This document shows positions 56,381 through 64,000 of a DNA stretch of 64,000 nucleotides, in pieces. Every line of letters begins with the position of its first letter. Within the stretch, counting starts at the first letter, position 1. Made by a program: the position numbers and the translations under genes. The stretch is from Ilex aquifolium (Eukaryota; Streptophyta; Magnoliopsida; Aquifoliales; Aquifoliaceae). The DNA is taken from NCBI GenBank assembly GCA_951799425.1, contig OX637393.1, positions 22,175,744 through 22,239,743 on the forward strand. Direction: 5' to 3'. Under the pieces are notes generated by a model, which ran no database searches, was not told the DNA's origin, and was given only the letters and a program-made list of their open reading frames with translations.

Positions 56381-57040
56381 TCATTTGCCATTGGTCTTCT
56401 TAACGAGGACAACATTAGCTAGCCATACTGGGTAATCCACCTCCCTAATGGCTCTGGCATGTAGAAGTTTGCTAACCTCTTCGTTAATGGCTTTTTGACG
56501 CTCTGGGGTGAAGCTCCTCCTTTTTTGTTTGATGGGCTTGCAGCTCGGGTTCACGCTGAGCTTATGCATGATAACCGAAGATTCGATACCTTCCATGTCT
56601 TCTTGTTTCCAGGCAAACACCTCCATGTTTTGCCTTAAGAACTGGATGAGAAGTTCCTTAATCTCTCTACTCAGCTTGGATCCCACATAAACAAGGTGCT
56701 CTGGCGCTTCATCTAGCTGTACAGGTTCTAGCTCTTCCGACGGGATTGGTCTGGTTTCCAGCTCATCTCTCATGGCGAGTTCATCCAATTGGATGTTCTC
56801 AACCTCTTTCATTTTCACAGACGCCATGTAGCATTCTCTTACTACACGCTGGTCTCCCCGGACCACTCCGATTCTATTTTCTGTTGGAAATTTGACGACC
56901 AAGTGATAGGCCGATGGGATTGCCCTCATAGAATTAAGGGAAGGCCTTCCAAGCAGGATGTTGTATGCAGAAGGTGCATCAACCACTAGGAATTTTACGG
57001 TCGTGGTGGCTTGGCAAGGTGGATCACCTAGGGTGAGCAC
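56381..57040 (-). pseudogene. Tat-type protease end and pre-RT segment
   Basis: After the TAA at 57041-57043 the same polyprotein continues: [40 protein letters not shown] (second protease motif ILGRP-like), a variable linker, [44 protein letters not shown] and the RT start [48 protein letters not shown]. It is open for 219 codons. Confidence 0.85.
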
Positions 57041-57043
57041 AAG

Positions 57044-58732
57044 TTAGATTGAGCCCAGGGGGAGCACCCTTTCTCCTGAGAAACCTAGCAAGTGAGTATT
57101 TACAGGTTTGAGTTTTTCCCTTCCTATGTCTATTTTGTCGAATGTATGCGCAAAAATGATGTCTGCCGAGCTCCCGTTATCAATCAGAACCCGATGAACG
57201 GTTCTGTTAGCTACCACGGCTCTTACCACCAATGGATCATCATGGGGGTATTGGCATCCCTCCAAATCAGAATCTGAAAAAGTGATAGCTGTGTCTAAGC
57301 GTGGTGCTTTGGATACAGTATGCACTTCGAGAGCTTCTTCGGCTCTGATTCGTCGGAGGTGCGCTTTCCTGGCTGAGCTGGATTCTCCGCCTCCTGCAAA
57401 TCCTCCAGATATTACTCTGATCTCACCTAGAGGCTGCTGATGTGGTGTAGGTGCTTGCTGTTGAGGTGGCGGCGGTGGAAGAGCTCGATTCTGGTTGTCA
57501 TGGGCCACAAAGTGAGGCAACTGTCCTCGTTGAATTAAGAACTCGATCTCCTTCTTTAATTGAATGCAGTCGTCGGTATGGTGACCATGATCCCTGTGGT
57601 AGTCACAATACTTTGTGGGGTCTCTCTTCGCTGGATCCGCCTTCATCCGAGGTGGCCACCTTAAGAATTTTTTGTTTTGGACCTCATGCAAAACTTGGGA
57701 CACAGCGGCGGTGAGCGGGGTGAATCGCTGAGGTCCGTATCTAGGCTGGAGCTCAGGCTGCACGGGGCCCAAGCGGTCTCTAACATTTCCTCTTCTCTTT
57801 GGGGAGTGATCTCTATCCCTCCTTGGAGATCTTTCTCGTCCTTTTTCTTTCTTGGGACTTCGGTCCCTTTTCTTCTTTTCTTTTTCCTTCTCCTTCCGTG
57901 TGAATGTACTTCCCACCTTGGAAATGAGTGCTTCTTCACCGTTTATGTACTTTTCTGCCTTGGCTAACACCTCAGCCATGCTTGCTTGAGGGTTCTTCGA
58001 TATAGAGAACATCAAATCCTTTGACTGCACTCCTAATCCTGCAATGAAAGCCGTAATGGCAAACTTTTCGTCAGGGATATCTACCTTCTGAGATTCTGAA
58101 TTGAACCTCTGTACATAAGATCGCAGGTTCTCATCAGGCCTTTGCTTTATATTTAACAAATAATAGCTCGGCTTCCTATAGATCCGACCTCCGATGAAGT
58201 GAGACACAAAGGAAATGGAGAGTTCTTTGAAAGAAGAGATCGAAGCTGGGGGGAGCCTATTGAACCATGCTAAGGCTGATCCCTTCAGGGTGATGGCGAA
58301 GGCCCTACACCGCACAGGATCCTGGTACCCGTGCAGCTCCATTTGGTTCTTGTAGGTGTTGAGGTCATCCACGGGGTCTTTTGTTCCATCGAAAATCTCT
58401 ATCTGAGGTACTCTGAACTTCGGAGGAAGGGGGAAATGCAGTACGCCGGGAGTGAATGGGGATTCAGTTTGTTGCACCAAGGCATCCATTGTTACCGGGG
58501 TTTTAACCTTCACAACCTCTCTCATGTGGCTGAACTCTTGCTGGATGTCCTTGAAGCGGTGCTCCCAGTATTGCCCCATTCTCTCCTGTTGGAAAGGAAG
58601 GAAATCATTCCTCTCCAACCCTTCGTTCTGGCTTTGTGCTTCTTCATTAATCCCCCTCCTAGGCGGCTGATGGGGTACTTGACTGCTTTCCCCTCCTTCA
58701 TTCGCTTCCCTGAGTGGGTTAAATTTATACAC
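57044..58732 (-). pseudogene. Tat-type gag and protease start
   Basis: The 562-codon frame begins MYKFNPLREANEGGESSQ, close to the junction with foreign sequence, so the natural N-terminus may be missing. Gag core: FRVPQIEIFDGTKDPVDDLNTYKNQMELHG, CRAFAITLKGSALAWFNRLPPASISSFKELSISFVSHF, LRSYVQRFNSESQKV. A very basic KEKEKKKRDRSPKKEKGRERSPRR stretch precedes the zinc knuckle CDYHRDHGHHTDDC. Poly-Pro/Gln and a linker lead to the protease start VLIDNGSSADIIF (D-N-G-S active site) and LGFSGERVLPLGSI, stopped by TAA at 57041. The frame is otherwise open. Confidence 0.9.
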
Positions 58733-59390
58733 TTAACTCCATTTCAATGCCCTCCCCAAGTTGAAAATTGTGAACCTCATTACCACTCATAGACGGCAAA
58801 ATGACCTTGGGCTCATTAGCTTTATGTGAGATAATATCTTCATTAAATTTTTCATAATCTAGAGTGGTGGGAGATTCAACATCAATATGCATTCCATTGA
58901 GATAATCATCCTCAATACATTGACTATGCTCAAGATGTTCTTCTTCACGCATAGTAATTATAGCATTAGTCAATGCAACAAGGTTATCTCTAATTTCAGA
59001 AAGTTGTAGGGCTACTTGGGCATTGACTTCCATTCGTTGGGTATTGAATTTCATTTGGTATTGCATAAACTCGTAAAAATTATTTTCCAATTCTTGTTCG
59101 ATTGAGTCCTCATATGTTGGATAATGGCAAAATTCATTTGGTGGTGTGAGATCGGCTGAAAAATTATAAGGTTCATTGTCCCAACCACAACTCGAATAAC
59201 TCGGTGTAACATAATGGTTGGGGTAAAAATTGAAATAGGCCAAAACTGAATTTGAACCTTTGCATGCAAAGTCTTGAAACGGATAATTTATTGGGCACTT
59301 ACTAGTGATGTGCCAATACTCATCACAAATCTCACACACATTTTCAAAATAAGGGGCATTTAACACATTTTCATAAAAATTAGAAAACAT
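58725..59390 (-). CDS. Athila-like internal ORF with zinc knuckle, truncated
   Basis: The 221-codon frame starts MFSNFYENVLNAPYFENV, then CEICDEYWHITSKCP (CX2CX4HX4C zinc knuckle), Asn/Tyr/Phe-rich sequence, a coiled-coil-like segment (YMKFNTQRMEVNAQVALQLSEIRDNLVAL-type) and an acidic C-terminus. It lies just downstream (minus direction) of an Athila-type leader, PBS and LTR-C, so it is the first ORF of that element, but it lacks the retrotransposon gag core seen at 32584 and resembles only the gag C-terminal half. It ends at the junction with Tat gag near 58735. Whether it is a true short gag or a deletion product cannot be decided. Confidence 0.5.
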   Translation of the reverse strand: MFSNFYENVLNAPYFENVCEICDEYWHITSKCPINYPFQDFACKGSNSVLAYFNFYPNHYVTPSYSSCGWDNEPYNFSADLTPPNEFCHYPTYEDSIEQELENNFYEFMQYQMKFNTQRMEVNAQVALQLSEIRDNLVALTNAIITMREEEHLEHSQCIEDDYLNGMHIDVESPTTLDYEKFNEDIISHKANEPKVILPSMSGNEVHNFQLGEGIEMELSV

Positions 59391-59534
59391 AACACAAAAT
59401 ACAAACTAAAATCAACTATTTACAAATTAGATGACATACCTTGGCCCGTGATGAAAATCATGAGACTTACCTATGCCACCCAAAATCACCTTTTGAACTC
59501 GACGCTTAACCTTCCCCGACAATGGAGCCAAAAA
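59391..59534 (-). other. Athila-type leader: PBS, donor-like sites, hairpin
   Basis: PBS-like TGGCTCCATTGTCGGGGAA on the minus strand (59530-59512) is a diverged tRNA-Asp-type site. Then come AGGTAAGT (59472-59465), the imperfect hairpin CTCATGATTTTCATCACGGG (59464-59445) and AAGGTATGT (59442-59434), the same order as at 33819-33914. Confidence 0.65.
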
Positions 59535-61433
59535 TGCTTGATGGTTTCCATTGTAGTATATCCTAAACTCCGGACATCATCCCTCAATATGTGTGTATGG
59601 CTTATATGAATGGGGGAGTGTCACTCTCCTTCGAAATGATGTCAAAAGAAAGGGCAACAGAATAGTGGATGAATGAAATGTACAAAATGTGTGTCTGTGA
59701 ACAAAAATGCTCCCTGAGCGCAGAGAGACTTTTGCTTGTTGTGTTTTACTTGGAATGAGTATTCCAAGGTCGTCTCCTCAGGGAAGGAAGAGAATTTTGT
59801 GAAGGTGATTTTGTCAAAAAGGAAAAGTGTAAAATCTTTTAGTTTGAGTTTTGGTGTTTCAAGTTTGTGAAAGAAAATACAATAAAAACAAGTGTTGGCT
59901 AATCCAAAGCGTTCATTCCAATGGGAATCCCAACTCAACTCGAAACCTTCCTCTAATGGTACTTAGATGAACGATTGATTCGTGGGAAACTAAGGGCGAG
60001 ATGGAGGTGAGGATACAAACATAACCCGTGACCAGCCCTATGGGATATCAAAGACTCACAACCACATCCTCTCTCAACTCAGTCAAATCAAACCATCGTA
60101 CACCGAGAGGAGGAAAGAAAATGAGTTGAAATGGTATGCCCAAGAGGAGGTCTCCCTTGGATTAGCCAACTTAAAATCTAACTACTCATGGTAAAATGAA
60201 AGACATACATAATGTAAAGAGACATAATGAAGAAATGAAGCATGAGACTTAACTTAATGCAAGAAAACTTAAACTATGAAGAAAAATATTCAAAACCCAT
60301 TTTAAAACTTGAAAAATGAAGAACTTGAAAGCATTAATGGTGAAATCTAAAATGTAAGGCTAAAATTGAAATATACTTGAAATAAATGACATTAAGTGAA
60401 ATAAATGAAGATTACAAGAGTCTTACAATAAACTACAAATGAAAGGATGGAAGAAAATGCAAAAACAAACTTCTCTATCTACTATTCATCTTCTTCCTTG
60501 GAACTACTCCTAAGCTTAGGTAGCCACCACTTCAAAGCTTGTGAATGCTGAATATACGGTGTAGAAGTGATGCATTTTCGTCCATGAGGTTCTCCTAGCC
60601 TGTGTGTACAGGCTTCCCATCAGTGGGAAGAGATTTGATGGTTTGTACAGGATAGGAACAGCCTACCCAGCAACTCCCCTGGCTCCCCTCTTCTCTCTCA
60701 TCCTCATAAATACAATGGCCTCCAAAGTCCACCCCTAGGTGTGGGGAGACATGTATGTGTGTAAGGGATTTCAGGAATAAGTGGGAGAATCAATGGTGGG
60801 ACCCCTAGGCAAGTGAAACTTTAGTTGCAGGCGTTCTGGCACTTCTGGGCAAAACTGACCGGTAGGTTATACTCCACTAGCACAAACCTACCCGTAGGTT
60901 TTCGGTTGGTTTTTGTCCAGCAGGCAAAACCTACCGGTAGGTTTTGTTTCCTTCTACCGGTAGGTCGAAAATGAGATGCTAGCTCTGGACCAGTTTTTGT
61001 AGAATTGTCATAACTTTTGATCCAACTGTCCAATTGGGCTGTAATTTTGATACAATACATAGAACATCCAGAAATACAATTGTCATGTTTTGAGATTTTC
61101 CAGATTCTAAGTGGATCATGGTAAAACAGGAGGAAAACCGAGGTACTGCACCCAATTGGTTCGGGTGTTGGTGCCTATGGAACCAAGCACCGATACCTCA
61201 TTGATTTCTTTCACTTTTAAGCCGCCAAAGCCTCATGTAATGTGTCCGCATCTTCACCACTCCTCCATACTTAGTTGCAAGGTTCCAAAATATATGATTT
61301 ACGCTATAATTACCTGCAACATCGAAAATTCAACATTATTCATAATTTCGGCTAACTCTAAGTACTTAAATGCAAGGCTAAGTTAAAATGCATGTAATGA
61401 GGCCTTTAAATATGCAATATTTTGTGCTCATCA
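59535..61433 (-). repeat. LTR-C, Athila-type 5' LTR, antisense
   Basis: The 1899-bp LTR has plus-strand ends TGCTTGATGG and GTGCTCATCA. A PBS abuts the left end. CTACCGGTAGG words at 60845-60970 lie in U3; a TATA-like TTGTATTTATGAGG (minus, about 60718-60705) follows 130 bp downstream. A fragment of the family is at 1-699. The right neighbour is Athila-type sequence in sense orientation. Confidence 0.8.
60845..60970. repeat. CCTACCGGTAGG palindrome array in LTR-C U3
   Basis: Four copies or near copies (GACCGGTAGGTT, CTACCCGTAGG, CTACCGGTAGG twice), the last two spaced 23 bp centre to centre. Confidence 0.8.
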
Positions 61434-63300
61434 ATTGACAAACAGATTTTACTAGGGTTGGAGACAACTTTTACCCAGCTAGGGACCAACATCACCCAAC
61501 TTGATCAACGTATGGCTACTTATGAGCAAAACTAGGCTGAAATGTTGAGGCTACTTAGAGAGCATTTTGGTGGAGGCCCATCTACATCTTGATCAGAGAC
61601 ATTGGAGATTCTACAGACCTTTGCTATCTATTACTCATCTTTAGTTTATACACTTGAATTTATTTTATGTTTTGAATATGGGTTTTGAACTTGTTTTTGT
61701 TAGTGAAGATGTTTTTTTTAGTTAATGTAGAACTTATGTTTTTAAGTTAGGAGAATTATTTCATATAATTCATAGTTTAATTAGGTTATTATTCCCATGC
61801 TTTGCAAGGATAGTCTTAATATGATCACTCGGGATTTTCATATTTTGGTTGTATATTATCTTAATATTTTTATTTAAACTTATTCTTATGAGCACAAATA
61901 GATTTTTTTTTATTTTTAAAACCTTATGAAATATTACACTCTTTGCATATATAGTGGAGATGTAAAACCGATTGCAGAATTTGAACCAATCTTTCTTGGA
62001 GAGATATTCTACATCTACTCAAATAAGAATCTTCGATTCAACGGTAAATTTTCTTTGAATAATCTCATTAGATTTGTTTTGATTAGCACTCATTGAATTG
62101 TATTGTTAGCATTTTCCTTGAAATTTTTACTTAGGTATTATACAGATATATGATTTCTGGAAAATGATCTTAGACCATTTTTGTTTAATTTTGAGCATTG
62201 ACAATTTCTTTTACAAAATTATATCCTTAGTCAGCCATGATTGAGCCTAAAGGAATATAAATTCTTTTCATGAAAACCAAGAAATACCCGAGCCACATAA
62301 GAATATATATTAAACCTACCTTTGCTATCTAATTTTCTTGCACCCTCTTCTTAATCAACATGATATAGAAAAGCACAAGAGGAAGAAAAGGCAGAAGAGA
62401 GTAAAGAAAAGAAAAGGATGATTATTGTTCAAAGTAAAAGAAATCTGTGAAGGAAATTTAAAGAGAAAAAGAAAGAAAGAAAAGAGCCAAGAAAGTGAAA
62501 AAATGAAAAGGATGAACGTGCAAGTCTTAGAAAGCTAGGAAGAGGTGTGCTACAATAATCAGGAAGGATAGCTTTTGAATCCCATTGACGTTGTTTCTTA
62601 AAACCTAAACCAATGGCCACATTACAACCCTAAGAAAGTCCTTTTTTATTCCAGAAGTCATGCATGTGTATTAATCCTATCAATCAAAAAAAGGAGAATG
62701 TTGATAATATGTTTAATGTAGTGTTAATATCCTTTCATGAGATTATGTCAAATTCCAGTTCTATTCAAATAATCGCTCTTATGATTTATTACATGTGAAC
62801 TTATTTGCTTTGTTAACAATATTCCAATCATATGTAATTTTTGAGTGAATAGTCACTATAACCTATGTGTATTCTTTACTAAGTTTATTCTAGGGGAGGA
62901 TTGACATCAACAAGACTACCATGAAAGATGGTAATATTTTATGAGTGATTTTTTTTTTTAGATAAAGAAATCATTGCACACACACATAAGTTTTTATAAA
63001 AATATATGGACAATATTACAACTAACGTGTGTTACTCTTATAATGATCAGAAAAAGAAAGTATTCTAGTAATGCAGAGAAATATTGATTTAATTTTATCT
63101 GTGAAAAATATGAATTATGAACTCCTAACTATTGAAGTTTGTAGGTAGTTTCGCTGAAAACCTTCACGAGAAAAAACTCATCCACTAGGGATCACCTAGG
63201 GGTTTAACAGCTTGTTGCATATGCTAAATGCAATCGTGAAATCTACAAAAGTGATTTTATTTTGTTTAAATGTTTTATTTACTAGGGACTAGTAAAGTTT
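61434..63300 (+). other. 3' region of a sense Athila-type element
   Basis: 61437-61592 reads LETTFTQLGTNITQLDQRMATYEQN, a TAG, AEMLRLLREHFGGGPSTS and a stop: the coiled-coil tail of an env-position ORF of another subfamily. The remaining 1.7 kb is non-coding and resembles, in the opposite strand, 28556-30100. It ends at the PPT. Confidence 0.6.
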
Positions 63301-63313
63301 AGGTTGGGGAGTG
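63301..63313 (+). promoter_or_regulatory. Polypurine tract
   Basis: AGGTTGGGGAGTG, identical to the minus-strand tract at 28555-28543, directly precedes an LTR start. Confidence 0.8.
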
Positions 63314-64000
63314 TGATTAACCCCAATTAGTATGTAAATTAAAATAGTTAAATAAGTTAATTATGTAAGTTAAAACAATTAAAAACTGTAAATTAGGGTT
63401 AGTGCGTAAATCAGGGTTTATGTGTGTAATGTCTGAAATTTCAGGGTTTTTGTGCGGAAATTGAGGGGAGCAATCTGCTAAAGATGAAACAAGCAAGGGA
63501 TGTAAGTGTAATATCAACAAGAATCTGCCAGAACAGTGTGGAGAATCACCATCATATTCCAGTACATCAACACCGTCCGGACAGTGGTGATGGCGTCCGA
63601 ACAGTTGCTTAAGGCGGTTCACCCTTATCCTTCTTCCAGCATCTTCATCTTTGGCCTATAAATAAGCCTGGCCATCTTCCTTAACCGAGAGCTTGGGGAG
63701 GAGGAGTTCCGGGATACCTTTGGATAGAAATTCAAGAATACAAAGAAAGATACAAAGATAGATTCAAGAATCCAAGGGGAGATCCTGTCCAACCTATTTT
63801 CTAGCCAGAATTATGTTATTTCTACATTTCTATTATAACTCTCTACTTGGAAGGTTGAACTTCCAACACCTTTGTGTCTTAACTGATATTAAGGGTGGTT
63901 GTATTTTAACTATTCCTTGGGAACGGAGTGTCTGTCGTTTAGATTTATAATGAAACTGTCTCGCACTTCTTGTTTGTTTATAGCAATGGGGTGTGAGTAG
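63314..64000 (+). repeat. LTR-D, start of an Athila-type 3' LTR, cut by window end
   Basis: TGATTAACCCCAATTAG follows the PPT. Within it are a pair of palindromes, CCGTCCGGACAG and GCGTCCGAACAG (63572-63604, 20-bp centre spacing), and 50 bp later CCTATAAATAAGCC (63655-63668), a clear TATA box. The rest of the LTR is beyond the window. Confidence 0.8.
63655..63668 (+). promoter_or_regulatory. TATA box of LTR-D
   Basis: CCTATAAATAAGCC, 341 bp into the LTR and about 50 bp after the CGTCCGGACG-type pair; the same arrangement as at 45471. Confidence 0.7.

Larger units (their letters stand above)
47059..58735 (-). mobile_element. Tat-type Ty3/gypsy retrotransposon, antisense, 5' end lost
   Basis: Minus order: gag-protease (58732-57044), protease end and RT start (57040-56381), RT with two RNase H domains (56308-54566), integrase (54565-53525), a repeat region, two opposite-strand ORFs (51636-52735 and 48411-50956), PPT and 3' LTR (47776-47059). 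The second, archaeal-like RNase H and the opposite-strand ORFs downstream of pol mark the Tat lineage. The 5' LTR, PBS and gag N-terminus are absent; gag runs into an Athila-like ORF at about 58735. Confidence 0.88.

Overview
The window looks like a repeat-dense stretch of a eudicot plant nuclear genome. It holds one convincing host gene, split by canonical GT-AG introns, surrounded by nested and mostly degenerate LTR retrotransposons of typical plant lineages (Ty1/copia; Ty3/gypsy Athila-like, Tat-like and Tekay/Del-like), plus MITEs and a SINE-like insertion. The species cannot be named from the sequence. Lineage names rest on encoded domains, primer-binding sites (PBS), polypurine tracts (PPT) and LTR ends read by eye, without database searches.

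Layout. 1-699: fragment of an Athila-type LTR (called LTR-C here). 700-2300: decayed Myb/SANT-like gene and an RNase-H1-N-terminal (viroplasmin-fold) fragment. 4654-11377: an apparently intact 3-exon gene of the macrophage migration inhibitory factor (MIF/tautomerase) family, 115 codons; intron 2 is 4.7 kb because it holds a MITE, a SINE-like element, a gypsy remnant and a copia solo LTR with a perfect 5-bp target-site duplication (TSD). 12428 to about 18360: antisense copia element with one LTR. 18380-25613: Tekay/Del-type LTRs, including two solo LTRs in opposite orientation, each with a perfect TSD, only 387 bp apart. 26188-36029: antisense Athila-type material: a deletion derivative whose protease ORF is fused in frame to the tail of the env-position ORF, and a second LTR (LTR-B). 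36030-45073: sense Athila-type element with gag-C/protease, RT-RNase H, integrase, a long spacer and an open 442-codon env-position ORF. 45074-47058: a second env-position ORF preceded by its own array of CGTTCGAACG palindromes and a TATA box. 47059-58735: antisense Tat-type element with gag-pol on the minus strand and two intron-containing ORFs on the plus strand. 58725-61433: antisense Athila-like gag fragment, PBS and LTR-C. 61434-64000: 3' end of another sense Athila-type element and the start of its LTR (LTR-D).

The most unusual signal is not a gene. At least five different LTR families carry arrays of short self-complementary words with a CpG core (CGTTCGAACG, CCTTCCGGAAGG, CCTACCGGTAGG, GGTACCGGTACC, CGTCCGGACG), often in pairs with a fixed centre spacing of 18-23 bp. 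In the Athila-type LTRs they sit in U3, and in the clearest cases just upstream of the TATA box. The same kind of array stands directly upstream of both env-position ORFs. A hairpin between two splice-donor-like sites also recurs in two Athila-type leaders.

All retroelement coding regions except the 43324-44652 ORF and the fused 30435-30887 ORF carry visible stops, frameshifts, truncations or catalytic-site changes, so this is mostly a fossil bed around one plausible active gene.
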